Origin: Silurus meridionalis
Taxonomy: Eukaryota > Chordata > Actinopteri > Siluriformes > Siluridae
DNA: 64,000 nt
Direction of reading: 5' to 3'
Assembly (NCBI RefSeq): GCF_014805685.1
Contig: NC_060885.1
Coordinates: 13,458,632 to 13,522,631, forward strand
Shown: piece after piece, positions 10,756-22,900 of the stretch
Numbering within the stretch: the first letter of the stretch is position 1
How the letters are laid out: each line of letters opens with the position of its first letter
The notes under the pieces: model-generated
The model's database searches: none
What the model was told of the DNA's origin: nothing
Seen by the model: only the letters and a program-made list of their open reading frames with translations
Translations under genes and position numbers: made by a program

Positions 10756-12035
10756 CTGACAGAATGCTGTCTCTTGTGTGGAGTGGGTGCATGAGCCCTT
10801 TCAGCTTAAATGCTATCTCCCTCTTCCACACATATTCACACACACTTATGCTCACACACTCACACTCACACACACCTGTTGCTTTGACCAAAGAACCATA
10901 TCATTTCTCTGGACTCTGAAAAGAAAATAACTAATATTTTCATAAGAACTGCTGCGTTATAAGATCTTCTGTGCACATGGGTCATCACATCTGCTTTTAA
11001 GCATTCACTCAGGCTCAGCTTCTATTTGTCTGTGGTGGAGTATGTTTTTATTACGAATATAAATCACAATTAATTGCCAGAGACAGAGTCTGACTGTTCC
11101 TTCAGGTCAGATGTATCGCTTCAAAAACAGTGCCGGGAAAGCATGTACCCTCCATTAATGAGCCTCGGCCTGGTGCCTGATGCCAAACCCCGCTCATGGA
11201 GGGAGCCAGAGAGGATGGCTTTAGCGGCAGCCTCAAACAGATGGAGCACAGACACACACACTGTTCTGTTCTTTAAACTTTTCTGTCTCCGTAGCGCTAT
11301 GCTCAAGTCAGTGCTACTATAAGTGCTTTCCAGTGTCCTCCATTTATTGGAGATGGACAATTTGCCTGTGTCAAAAAAAAACATGCTTATAGCTGTGTAT
11401 GTGTTAATATGAAAAACAATACATAGTTTGTCATGTGTTTCTCTGCATTTCCTGTTGTCCCCAGAAATGCAAAACAATCTGTTGTTTATTCCAGTTTTTA
11501 ACACACATGACAAAAGTTGTGAGAAAGTAAAAATAGACCTCCTGCTTTTTGTTTTAAAGCATAGCCTTTTATTCCATGGCCTCTCATCCAGGAATTTGAG
11601 TGATGTCCACCATTTTAAATAGAAATAACTGTGAACAGACTATGGTATTTTTACATTTTCTAAACTTTTTTTTCTCATGTTTCTACAGTTTATATTATTT
11701 TAGTAAGTTGTAAACTAAAACAGATGAAAAATTTCATCTGCATTGCCAATGGAGAAATTTTCCCCATGGGGTACAGTGGCCAAATCTGACTTTCATCCAA
11801 TGGCTGTGAAGTAAGTATGTAAGCATGTCATCAAAGGGCTGTGTCAGCATTTATTCAAACTCAGCACACATCATAGAAATCCTTTGCTAGCAAAATAGTT
11901 GTATTAGCCTAGACAGATCTTGAAGAAAAACTGAAGAAAAAGACCATGCTGAAAGCTGCACAGTCAAACAAGTCAACAAGGACAACTTGTGCTTAAATCT
12001 CGGTACTTACATTTGTTTTACTAGTCATCCTGTTC
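10749..12035. other. Intron 2 sequence without recognised feature
   Basis: This is mixed-composition unique sequence. The block 11070-11320 is less AT-rich than its neighbours and stays open in two frames, but it has no family resemblance and no paired splice sites that I could defend. Confidence 0.45.
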
Positions 12036-12155
12036 AAAATCATTTTAAATAACGCTCCACATTATGTAGGCTAGTGTCAAGTGGGCAGGACCAAACAGAT
12101 TAGTTTAACAGACCAATACCTCAAGTATTCACCCCATTCAACTTTTCTACATTTA
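12036..12155 (+). repeat. 120-bp direct repeat, copy 1
   Basis: This is nearly identical to 12508-12628 (AAAATCATTTTAAATAACGC start). There are a few substitutions, such as GGGCAGGACC against GGGCTGGACC, and the 3' end decays. Confidence 0.95.
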
Positions 12156-12507
12156 TAAGATAAAGGTTAATTTATTCTAAATTATTTAAACTCTGTATTT
12201 TCTGAGTGCATGTTGCTTCACCAATTACATAATAACACCTTAAGAAACCTAACAAGAAAAGCTTTGGGCTCTATTTAATAATCAAAACACAAATGAGTGC
12301 CCTATTGTGGACTAACCTAAGTAGTGCAGTAGAAAATGTAGCTCATATAGCAACACTGTTTCACTTATCAAAGCCCTTTAAGTTCTGTACTACATTTCCT
12401 TCACACCTTACCTCAGCTCGACTTGGCTCACTATCCCTCAAGGTACAAAGGAGACAAACTTTTTTGGCTGTCTAAACAAATGACTTCTTTTCTTTGGCAG
12501 GATAATT

Positions 12508-12628
12508 AAAATCATTTTAAATAACGCTCCACATTATGTAGGCTAGTGTCAAGTGGGCTGGACCAAACAGATTAGTTTAACAGACCAATACCTCAATTAT
12601 TCACCTTATTCAAATTTTTTACATTTTT
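12508..12628 (+). repeat. 120-bp direct repeat, copy 2
   Basis: This is the second copy of the block at 12036-12155, 472 bp downstream in the same orientation. No TG...CA ends were seen, so an LTR pair is unlikely. Confidence 0.95.
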
Positions 12629-14410
12629 AGCAGACATGCCACAAAATTACATTCCTTGAAAGCAAATAAAAAAGATAAGGTAACAATGAGACTTTTTTAC
12701 CTTGCTAATAAAGGAATTACTTTATTATTAGCAAATTTTGGTTGAGTTTATTATATTGCTCTGTTCTGACCCAAAGTAAAATAACAGACAGGGTCGCAAC
12801 TGCATATTTGCCGAGGGGTATGCCGGATCATGGTTGGTGCCCCCTACCCTCCCAAAAAAAGTGGGGTAAATACAAGAATAAATACACTACATTGCTGCCC
12901 CTGGTGCGGTGAGCCTATGCATTGCATATACTGACAACCCATTTTTATAACAAGCCAGCTCTAATTGAAAAAATTGAAATTGAAATACAAGATTTATTTT
13001 TGAATAACTATAATAAATTGATTAAGTGAGCTTCATTAGAACTTTTCAATCATAACAATAAACTACTTCACAAGATCCCCTAAATCTACCCGTAAATATA
13101 AATGACGAATTAAGCATGTTTAAACATCATTGACCTATACATGAACCAGTACAGAAACACAAACTCGGAAACTTAACCGTTGTCCTTGGCTCTTGTTGAG
13201 CTGCCTGACTGTTTCTGGACTTAGATCTAAAGAGCTCTACTAGAAGTCATTACTAAACATTACCCCTCTCTCAGGCTCTCTTGCTTGAAGCCCAAGAGCA
13301 ATAAAACAACGTCAAAATAACTCAATAGCTCCAGCGTTTCTCAGCCAACACATTAAAGTGTCAAATCAATCCAACAGGAGAGGGAAACAAAGAGGGGCAT
13401 CTGTCCATGAAAAAACAAGGCTGTTATTTAGCACATGAGTGGAACAAGGAGCTTTGGTTTTAGTCACTTGTGAGCCATAAGTGAGATCTGATGTTTCTGA
13501 TTCAAATCTAAATGAGACCTTGAAGCAGAAAAGTGCTTTGAAAAATGTACAACAGAATAAACAGCATGTGAAATCAAATGTAAAGGCAAAAACATTGATC
13601 ACTGTTTACTTGAATAATTATATGGCTGCAAGCAAGATTCCTGTTCATGGAAATACAAACACAAAGGCTTTTTTTCTGAGGACAGAGACAGACAATCTTT
13701 TGCACAAAGCAAAGAAATGAGGAATGGAGATGGGTGGTACATTAAATCATTTTTTCAAATGCTGGGAAAGGACATATGTAATATTAAATAAGGGAGCACA
13801 GAGGTGTTCAAAAGTAAGCCCCTGGTATAAAAGAGATTATCTTGACTTATTTCTTAGGTTTCTCAGACCAAGGAGAAGATTCCACACTACACACAAATCT
13901 TCTACACACCAGTCTTTTGTTCTAATAATGTTTCCAACATGTTCCCTCTGATTTTCCTTGATAGCTCAAAATTGTTTATCATCTAAATCACATAAGAAAA
14001 TATTTGGGGCACATAAGGAAAAGGATGTTAGCAGCAAATACATGAAACACTTAGACGCCATACAGGCTTGCTAACTAGCTAACTACATAATAAGCTTGCC
14101 AACTGTCAGCTTTCACATGTAGCAAAGTAAATGACTAATCAGAGCATAGAACATTTTTTTCTTGAAATATTTTTACATTTTATGAATGTGTACCTAATGT
14201 AGCATAGCCTGCCTTATTTTTAGACAGGGAGATGCATTAGTCTGTACTTCTTCTTTGGAATTTCTGCCCCCATAGTCTATAGTAAAGTGACCAATAGTAA
14301 AATGACACAATTTAATCTTTGTCCTTGTAATGTGTCATCTAAATAGAAAGGTTCTCTAAATGCGGCCTGTGCAGCATAGCCACAAAGTCCACCATGTTTT
14401 GATTTTGTTC
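12629..14410. other. Intron 2 sequence without recognised feature
   Basis: The sequence is AT-rich. A less AT-rich patch at 12785-12915 ends with GGTGCGGTGAGCC and may be an old repeat, but I cannot name it. No coding signal was seen. Confidence 0.45.
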
Positions 14411-14548
14411 CCCAAACTGTTACCACAAATTTGGAGGCACACAATTTGTATAGGATGCTTTTAAATGCAGTAGCATAACAATTTCTCTCCACTTGAACTA
14501 GGAGACCCAAACCTGTTCTAGCATGATAATACCCCTGTGCACAAGGCA
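14411..14548 (+). mobile_element. Tc1-like family B, internal transposase fragment
   Basis: The block starts CCCAAACTGTTACCACAAA and runs through AGGAGACCCAAACCTGTTC to a degenerate CTGTGCACAAGGC, as in 24119-24540. It corresponds to the region before and at the second catalytic Asp of the transposase. It lies only about 330 bp from PTK7 exon 2. Confidence 0.75.
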
Positions 14549-14881
14549 TAAACCTCAGTATATAACAGACAAAGAATACAGCAATAACTGTTCAATTATG
14601 TGTAATTACAATTTTTTATGATAAATGTGCTAATAAATGTGTAGATTTAAAGGGGCTTTATTTTTAAAAATCAGTATTGAAGGTGTCAAGAGAAATATGA
14701 TTATTATTGTTTTTGCTGCTGCTTTTTTTTTTTTTACATTAAATGAGTTCCCTTTGTGCAAAAGATTTAGAATATCACCCAAGCTAATAAAGACAGCAAA
14801 CAAAATTTCCCTAATCACAAATGAAAAGGCAATTTAGAAAGGGCATTTTGGAAACACCTTCATCAGCTTATAGTCACTTAC

Positions 14882-15178
14882 ACTTGATGTTGAAGGAGGC
14901 ATTGGTGGATGTGGCCACCTCTCCAGAGGTCAAGCTTGTGGCCACACATTGGAAGTTGCCTGTGTCAAGGTGGCGATCCACCGCAGAAAATTTGAGGTTT
15001 CCGTTCTCCATAAAGCGTCGCTCCGAGTCGTGCACTGGATCACCGTCCTGCAGCCACGAGTATTTCACGCCAATCGTTTCACTGACCTCACAGCGCAACA
15101 TGGCACTGCGACCGTGCAGCGCATCCTGGGACTGGGGCTCTTTGGAGAAGTGCAGAGGTAAAGACTGCACACACAGCA
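14882..15178 (-). CDS. ptk7: PTK7 exon 2: Ig-like domain 1
   Basis: The minus-strand exon is 297 nt, phase 1 at both ends. The acceptor is TTCACAG just upstream of 15178, behind a CT-rich tract, and the donor GTAAGT starts at 14881. A second CAG 12 nt inside, before the TCT TTA codons, is an alternative acceptor. It encodes the first Ig-like domain. In order these are F-S-K-E-P-Q-S-Q-D-A-L-H-G-R, the B-strand cysteine in LRCEV, a Trp (YSWLQDG), P-V-x-D-S-E-R-R-F, AVDR, the F-strand cysteine in FQCVA, and NASFNIK with an N-glycosylation sequon. SQDAL, RRF, AVDR, FQCVA and NASFNIK are shared with human PTK7. The domain is extracellular in a receptor with seven Ig domains, one membrane helix and a pseudokinase. 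An apparent Leu-rich leader upstream is only the translated polypyrimidine tract; there is no ATG. Confidence 0.95.
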
Positions 15179-15501
15179 CTGTGAAATACAGCAGAGAGAG
15201 AAATAGAGAAAGCAAGAGAGTGAATTACAGATATTTATAGCCTTGTTTAAACACATAGCCAAGTACATACATGTGCTCATAAAGGCTGCAGCTAATTACA
15301 GGTTGCATAATTTCAAACCCAATTGGTTAACAGAACAATCTACTGTATTATGGTAAATATGTGGGGAAGTAATAGGTTAGAGGCATAAAAAAGCTAAAGA
15401 TTTTGGAAATTAAATAAATATAAGGTGCATATCAAGTTTTCGGATCTTCTTATTTTCTTTCACTATAACGTTAAATTACATTTAGTATACTTCTAACTCC
15501 T

Positions 15502-15592
15502 TGTACTGCTGTAAAAGTAAATTTCCCTCTGGAATAAATAATCTTTACAGTTTATCTGTCTGTCTGTCTGCAGCTAAGTCAAAATCTTACTC
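15502..15592 (+). mobile_element. LINE 3' tail fragment with short (TCTG)n
   Basis: AAATTTCCCTCTGGAATAAA followed by a TCTG tandem is the usual 3' terminus of fish CR1/L2-type LINEs. Only the last ~90 bp are present, strongly 5' truncated. Confidence 0.55.
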
Positions 15593-16152
15593 ATATGGGT
15601 ATTTTTGCAATTTTTTAAATAAGGGTGGTGTTGATCAATACATAACACCTTCATAAGCTCTTCATGACAACTGGCATAATCCTGTATAAACATTTTCATA
15701 AAGACTTATTCATACAGGCATCAGCTGCCCTAAAGTCTGTTTTCATAAGCTGTTAATGTGAAGGTGACAATCAACTGACAGATTTGTGATTATATAAGAT
15801 TGTACATCATAGGTTAGACTGTTGAAACTGTTGATGCCGCATACTGGATTTTTGAAATTACTATTCAAATAAACCTTGTACATAGAAATTTAAATTATTA
15901 TTATTATTTTTTAAACAGTGTTTTTAAAAGTATATTAAAAACAGTGTCCAAATTAAAAGAAAGCTCACACTTAAAGGGGTAAAGTTTTAGAAATAAATTT
16001 GGTTAAGGGAGTATGTAGCCCTATGAACACTATTTAAACTGCAATACAATTTTATTAAGAGACTTCTAAAATGCTCCCACAAGATGAAAACTGTCCAATA
16101 TTGCTGAAATCATGGGGACATCTGAGCCCCACAAAATGATAATATATATACC

Positions 16153-16154
<2 letters not shown>

Positions 16155-16194
<40 letters not shown>

Positions 16195-16196
16195 AC
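16155..16196. repeat. (CA)n microsatellite
   Basis: About 20 units with one AA interruption. Confidence 0.95.
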
Positions 16197-16395
16197 TTTT
16201 TGTATCATCTCTCAGACATACATGGCAGCCTACTACATGTGTAAGAGGGAGCCAAAAAGACAGATTGGCCTAAAGGTCATTGATTAAATCCAACTGGCAG
16301 GCTGTTGGCCATTTTAAGGAAAAGCAGCAAGACAGTTCTGACATGTGTCCAATCCGATGAACAGCAGCAAATGACCTGGAAGTAAGGCATGTACA

Positions 16396-16407
16396 GTGTG
16401 TGTTTGT

Positions 16408-16475
<68 letters not shown>
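16396..16475. repeat. (TG)n microsatellite
   Basis: About 38 units, with TTT interruptions at the left end. Confidence 0.95.
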
Positions 16476-16477
<2 letters not shown>

Positions 16478-16741
16478 TTGGGTGTGTTTGTCTGTCTTTG
16501 TTATTTTATTTGAACCAGACTATGCAGAACCACCATCTCAATCAAAATTTCACCAGAGGGCCACTGTGAAAGATAGGGATGAAAAGTCACCAAGAAGAGT
16601 GTGAAAGAAAACAGGTTGGTTTTATTACTTTAAAATGATATATGGTAATTTGCCAAGCATAAAACATAGTTTTAAATACTTTTACTTATACAAACATGGA
16701 CATGCAGCAACATGTACCTTACAACCCAGAGTCAGTGATGA

Positions 16742-16896
16742 TACATTTACGGTATTTGGCAGAGGCCCCTATTCAGTGCGACCTACAACTGAACAAGTGA
16801 GGGTTAAGGGCCTTGTTCAAGAGCCCAGCAGTGGCAGCTTGGTGGTGCTGAGATTTGAACTTGTGACCTTCTGAGCCAAAGTCCAATAACCACTGT
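16742..16896 (-). mobile_element. tRNA-derived SINE, minus strand
   Basis: Read on the minus strand, the block has a B-box-like GGTCACAAGTTCAAATCT (16851-16868) near its start. It ends with the complement of TTTGGCAGAGGCCCCTATTC, a tail-domain motif common in fish SINEs (a core with GGGTTAAGGGCCTTG). The A box is degraded. Related pieces lie at 33960-34325 and near 47930-47975. Confidence 0.7.
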
Positions 16897-16960
16897 TTTA
16901 TAGACTGTTTCTCTTTTAGAGATTGTTAATGTGTTAATGACTGTTCCAATTGTTCAAATA
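16897..16960 (+). repeat. Fragment related to the 18-bp minisatellite founder
   Basis: AGACTGTTTCTCTTTTAGAG followed by TTGTTAATGTGTTAATGACTG and TTC is about 85% identical by eye to 19186-19250, the left end of the split minisatellite 2.3 kb away. It abuts the SINE at 16742-16896. Confidence 0.7.
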
Positions 16961-17523
16961 AAAGGGCAATCTAAAGGGCAACACTGAAGACAACAATGAT
17001 GAATTCTTATTAGATTTTTTATATATCAGTTTACTACCTTTCATACTCATACATGCACATATTACTTATGTGCCACACTGTGCAAACCTTATTTTCAGAA
17101 AACAGTGAACTGAATTATCTTTTTGCTTCACTGTACATATTCCCAAACCATATTTTGCTTATAAAAAAAGCAGGTTCCTAAAACTCATGAAAGGCAAATC
17201 AGTGCATTAATACAGAAAAACCACCTCAGTCTATAAGAATTTGTTCTAACCACAAGCCCATTTCCTTGGATTATAATACCGTACTTTAAATGGTTTACGT
17301 TACATGATAGATATAAACATACCAGTGGATACAAGGATTTTTGTTGATTGTATTTTGTGTAATGCCTTTAGAGTGTAAAAGTGTACTGGAATGTACAGTA
17401 TAAATATTGAAAATGTATAGATAATTGAGGATATATGCAAATTTTAAGAAAGTCTCAGTGGAATAAGTGCCCAGAATGGACTGGAAATGTCACATGAATG
17501 CAATTACCAGTCTACAATAAGGA

Positions 17524-17524
<1 letters not shown>

Positions 17525-17593
<69 letters not shown>

Positions 17594-17594
17594 T

Positions 17595-17641
<47 letters not shown>
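17525..17641. repeat. Compound microsatellite (TG)n-(AG)n
   Basis: About 27 TG units run directly into about 30 AG units, with one GATAAAGAA interruption. Confidence 0.97.
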
Positions 17642-17645
<4 letters not shown>

Positions 17646-17840
17646 TGTAAAAGCAAGGAGATCCCCCTTGAGGGTCAGTAAGATGCAGTTGCTAATAACC
17701 CTGGTGATGTATAAACGCAGGAGCCTCTATCTGTTATAAGAGGTCAAAGTATCAAACCCCGATGGAGCTAACAGAAGCAACAATGTGTTCATATCCATCC
17801 TCTTCCAAATAACCAATAAAATCATTCTGCACATTAGCTT

Positions 17841-17965
17841 AATGTTTCCTTGCCACCATTGCCACTGGTTTTCTCATTAGGGATACACTTACAGGGACTA
17901 ATTAATTAATTTGAAAATTTCAAATGTTTAGTGCAATCAATTTCTGTAAAACTACTTTGGCACAA
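17841..17965 (-). repeat. Dispersed repeat family A, degraded copy
   Basis: The stretch TTTCCTTGCCACCATTGCCAC and a following CTCATTAGGGATA, then TTCTGTAAAACTACTTTGG, matches the 3' part of the longer copies at 19395-19773 and 62030-62200. Confidence 0.6.
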
Positions 17966-19185
17966 TTTCAATCATTAAAATCGTTAAAAAAAATGTTTTA
18001 TTGAATTCTTTGGATTTATAAATACTGTTTACTTGCATTTCCATCCAAGTGTTTATCTACAATCAGACAACATATCTTTCGCTAATAAGTACAGTTTGTA
18101 CATATACAAAGTCAAATAAAATCTAATGAAAGGGATCAACACACTGAAAGTGTATTAAATAACAAAAAAATCAATTGTCCCAATACTTATTTCCTCTTAC
18201 TGTTCTGAAGGAAAACAGATGCATGTCAACCCACCACAAAAACATGTACAACCTCTATTACAAGGTCCAGGGTTAAGATGAAAAACAAATGTTATAGAGA
18301 ATGCAACATAAATACTGAAGCAGAAATCATTCCATTAAAGCCTCAGCCAAGGAGCTCCCGACTCAAACGATTTGCGTCTCTGGACACAAGGCCTCTACCC
18401 CTTTTCCGACAGCAGGATTTTGTCTTTTAAAAAAAAACTTAATTGAACTTGAAGGAAGTGAGTCTGTAGATTACATCAGTGCATGAGAGTGTACTCCTGC
18501 TAAGGCAATGCAGCTGTCTTCAAAGGACACAAGAAACTCAGTTACAACTGTCAGGTATTAATCATTAAAAAGTAGACTAGGGATATCACTTCAAAAGCTG
18601 TGAGACAAGGGAGAAAAGACTGCTGACCTAGATAAGGAATGAAGACAACAAGGTGCCTGGTGCTCCTTAAGGAAGTTAAAATTAGTTCTTGCAACTTACT
18701 CACAAAATAGCTCTTTTTTTAAAATGAAAGAAATTAGCCCTCCACTAACTGTGCTGCCATTGTAGTACAACAGCAACAACTACCTTTTACTAACACTGAA
18801 CAAGTTCATTATGTCTGAGCAGCCTAACAGTATTTAAATAACAGTGGCAAATATACAGTGCAGTTTTTATCATTAGTGGAACCAACAATTTTCTAATTGT
18901 GAACATGATCAGTCCAAACCCTAATATTCAGCACACACCTAACACGCAGGCATGTAAAAATGATCACGGATGAAATCGATAGGCTGTTCTGTAAAAGTGA
19001 TGTTTGCATAAGTAACTTTGTGCCTGGTGGGTATTATATACACAAACACTGTAAAAATGATAACTGTATCACTGGGACCCGTTAATTAGCAGATCAAGAA
19101 CTAACTGCAAAAAAACTCTACATCTACATCTATCCTGCATGCAGCATCCATAAGGGAGCTTGCGTCATCAAAGAAGAAATGTTTT
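17966..19185. other. Intron 1 sequence without recognised feature
   Basis: The sequence is AT-rich and mostly unique to the eye. A slightly GC-richer patch at 18340-18420 shows nothing I can name. Confidence 0.45.
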
Positions 19186-19343
19186 ATGGACTGTCTCTCT
19201 TTCGGAGTTTGTTAATGTGTTAATGACTGTTCCCATGGTTCAAAGACTGTTTCTGTAACAGAGACTGTAAATGTATTCGAGCCTGTTCCTGTTACAGAGA
19301 CTGTTCCTGTTATAGAGACTGTTCATTTTAGAGACTGTTTCCT
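19186..19343 (+). repeat. 18-bp minisatellite, left half
   Basis: This has imperfect copies of AGAGACTGTTCCTGTTAC, for example at about 19258-19335. It starts from the founder-like block shared with 16897-16960. Confidence 0.85.
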
Positions 19344-19394
19344 CGAATCTGCCCCTTCGTCCCAGCCTTCCTCTGGATTGTCTGTGCAGCTAGG

Positions 19395-19773
19395 GATGGT
19401 TCCACATTAACGGCGTGGGGATCCATGAAATTACACAGCAACACATGAACTTTAAGGATGGCTCTGGACTGTATTTAATGTAAACAGTCTGCTACAATGA
19501 CTAAGGACTACTGGTTGATCACCATCACTGCAACCTTAACAACATTTAACTGTAATAAATGGACATTCAGTGCCACCCAGATGTGGATGGGTTCCCGCGA
19601 GTCTGGTTACTCTCAAGGTTTCTTCCTTATGCCATCGCAGGGTGTTTTTCCTTGCCTCAGTTACCACCGGCTTGTTCATTAGAGACAAACTTACAATTAT
19701 AAAGAACAATCTTATTCATTCTTTTTTATCCCATTATTAAAAGCGCTATACAAATAATACAAATAAATGATTT
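19395..19773 (-). repeat. Dispersed repeat family A, near-complete copy inside the minisatellite
   Basis: The copy contains TCTGGTTACTCTCAAGGTTT, TTTTTCCTTGCC and the end AAAGCGCTATACAAATAATA. It separates two halves of the same 18-bp minisatellite, so it probably inserted into the array. About 50 bp at 19344-19394 may also belong to it. Confidence 0.75.
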
Positions 19774-19787
19774 TATTTGAATTACAA

Positions 19788-19938
19788 AAAGACTGTTCCT
19801 ATTGCAGAAACTGGTCCTGATGCAGAGACTGGTCCTATTTTAGAGACTTTTTCCATTACAAAGAGACTGTTCCTGTTGCAGAGACTGTTCCTATTGCATA
19901 AACTGTTCCTGTTTTAGAAACTGTAACTGTTTTATAAC
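19788..19938 (+). repeat. 18-bp minisatellite, right half
   Basis: About eight imperfect units of the type AGAGACTGTTCCTATTGC are present, with the same unit and orientation as 19186-19343. Confidence 0.85.
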
Positions 19939-22900
19939 TTCAAATTCATGATGTGGATTGAGATTACTCTATTGGATTACTCTCTTACTCTAAAGCCACT
20001 TCAAGGCCAGTGCTCCTAGTATAACCAGTCTCGCAAGTCAGCATTTACAAAATACGATTTACACGCAATTGTTTTATGGGTTTTCTTTACAGTGCCAGTG
20101 CTCTGTAAAGACTGGGATTGGCCTTGAATTCCTGACTAACAAGATTCTAACATTCCGCTCCCTGTTCACTCACTAGGGGAAAGTAAAAGAGCAAACAGCT
20201 GCGTGTATGCCTAAGCACTGAGGAAACACTTACAGTAGCTGAGGAATTGGGTGCCTGGATTTAGGTCACAACCTATTATATTGTGATATATATGCCAATA
20301 AGTTCAAAAAACAATGCAATTCTTTCAATAAAAGTCCATACTCTAATTTACAGCAAGTTTATTATACATAAATCATACCACCCAAAATCACATGACATGC
20401 AAACTCATAAAGCATGTTACATCTGCATCTTGCTTGGCACTCCTACCCACACACACACACACACAAACCAATCAAGTGACAGGCAATTACAGCAGCCTCA
20501 GCACCTTTTCTCAATGTGTGTCTGGAGATGCTGAGACTACGCTGTACCTATACCTCTTACAAGCTATAAATAGCTCTGTATCTTCCTATAGTTTTGCCAG
20601 CCTGCCCTTCACTGAGAGATCATCCCGCCAATTATTAGGCGCAGCTCCTCCTCTTCCTGTCTAAACCACTGAGATAGACACTCAGCTGCCTGAATGAGTT
20701 CTGAATGATGGCTTAATCGAGGCTTGAAGAGAGTTTTAAAACCCATCTACTTACATCAGATATATGACATGTAGCAAAACAAATAAAAACATATAAAAGG
20801 ATGGTACAATTTTGTTACATATGATTTGATTCTAGGAGTAAACAGTAACATGTGCTGCAGAATAAAACTAACACAATAAAACTTGGCAATGGAAATGTAC
20901 TCAGTACTGTTCCTGGTGCAACATAAATAGGACTCTCTAATATCCGGAGATCACAAGTTCAAACCTTGAAGAGCAGAATGGCCATGTGCTCTGAGTGGAT
21001 AACACATGACTATAAATATTATTATTTTCTCCTATTTACATTTAGTTTAGAAATTTAATGAACTAGGCGCATGGCTTATTTAATTAACACGCAGTTATAA
21101 GGCATCCTTATACTTATCTCTGCTACATTACACACCCGTCTCTCTAACACTAACTACAAAATAAAACAACACAATTCCTGCCTCATAAATGTACAGTTAA
21201 TTTAGTGTAAAAGATCAAACTTGTAGGTGATGGTACAAATATGTGTGTTTCAAACAAATAATCATCTTTTATCTAATTATGTTTCCTAATGTAATTACAA
21301 GTAGGCCTCAAATACTAGCAATTTTTGCTCATTTGCATGTAAGTGATTAGTTTTGAACCACACAGATATTTACATAGGAATCCACTTGAGTCCAGTGAGC
21401 ATCTGCAGAATGACTTGTTTTCAGGTATAATAGTGTTAATATAACAAATTTGTTATACAAGATTCCTTATCTCTTTATTATTATCCAGTCTATTCCAATA
21501 AGCTAAAACAATATAGTGGAAAAAAATTATAATGAAGTTTGAGAACCAGAATAAAAAAACAATCTTAATAAATAAAAAGCATAAACATACAGTATATATT
21601 TTTTTAAACAAACAAACAAAAAAAACCCAAAAAATATATAAAAATATATATATGTATAAATTATAAATAAAAAAGGGACCATTGTAGCCGGCTGGCTTTG
21701 TGACTCACAAGAGACTGATTATAAACCTATAAACCTGGGCTCATACAGGTTTATACAGTGTATGAATTCAGACCTGCTGAACATAGATTTCATTTCTGGC
21801 TCTGTATATAAACATTCTGCATTCTTCTCGCCACTCGGACTTGTAAAGGCAGGCCTAGAAATGTCGATTATACATTCAAACAACCTTTTGCGCAGACACA
21901 GAGGTATGTCTGGTTCAATTATTTAAGTGTAGTTTATGTTTATGTTGCTATCGAGTCGGCAAGTTAATACGAGTAATGCAAAGGCTGGCACACAGTTCAC
22001 TGGGGAAAAGCCCAACATTTTATGGTATGGGTGTAATATTAATAAAATATTCTCAGTGGATGAAGCTGATATATGTGCTTTCAGAAACTGTCACGCTTGG
22101 AACTCCCCAGTAATGCAACAGCATCTAATAATGAACCAACGCCAAGAGTCCTGCTTATTAAGTTAGAATACATTCATTTATATAATCTGTACCTGTACCG
22201 GAAAATCCATCTGTAACCAGAGCCTTATTTCCAGAAGTGTATCATATAAATGTTGAATAATCCTCCATGGTACACAGCTTCAGTCTTATCCACATAACTT
22301 CACAACCAATAATCTTCAAAATTAAATTGACTTTCAGCATTCAGTGTCTCCGGCTGAGTCATTACACGTGTTCCTTAAACAGTGAAAACAGGAAAGATGC
22401 TTTAACTGAAAATGGGGTAAATAGAAAAAAAATTATAATCAGGCCAATTAATCTGTTTGCATATAAAAATGCAACAGTGGTCAAAGATGAATGTGTCTGG
22501 AAGGTCAATATACTTATAGAAAAATTATGACAGGTAGAAATAATGACGATCACAGATGTCTCTTTTTAAAACAGATTTTCCTTTCAATTAGTACTGCATT
22601 GCACTTTAGTAGTGTTAGCATGGCCAAAGCAAATACAGCACAAAATTGCACAAGAAAAAGCCAAACGCTCAGTTCATTGCCCTGATATTCAACAATCAGC
22701 AAGAACATGCTTTTGGTCAATAATCAAATGCTTGACTTTCAATGTGATTGGGATCCATTATTAGAAGCAGTCCTCACTGGTGCACTTTCGGGTGTGATTC
22801 CATTTACGATAAAAAAGCAAACAGAGTGAAATGGTGACACTAAAAATAATAAAACCAGTGCACTGTTCTAATGCTGCTTAATCTGAGCACTATTTCTTAC

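Larger units (their letters stand above)
1709..14881 (-). other. ptk7: PTK7 intron 2
   Basis: This 13.2-kb phase-1 intron has a consensus GTAAGT donor directly after exon 2 (14881-14876) and an AG acceptor before exon 3. It contains the transposon, LINE, minisatellite and microsatellite features listed separately. I saw no additional exon with both coding similarity and splice sites on either strand. Confidence 0.85.

Noticed and set aside
10579..10919. Open frames of Cys-Val or Thr-His repeats
   Set aside because: These are translations of (GT)n/(CA)n microsatellites; the same applies at 8312-8623, 16389-16604, 17524-17739, 26283-26688, 48372-48666 and 57221-57593.
11070..11330. Possible coding block, open on both strands and less AT-rich
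   Set aside because: No domain, no conserved motif that I recognise and no convincing splice-site pair. It could be a conserved noncoding element, but that needs an alignment.
15179..15215. Leu-rich stretch upstream of exon 2 that looks like a signal peptide
   Set aside because: It lacks an ATG (it begins with a Leu codon) and coincides with a CT-rich tract and an AG acceptor, so it is translated intron sequence.
16742..16896. A tRNA gene on the minus strand
   Set aside because: Only a B-box-like segment is intact; the A box and cloverleaf are degraded and the rest is SINE body.
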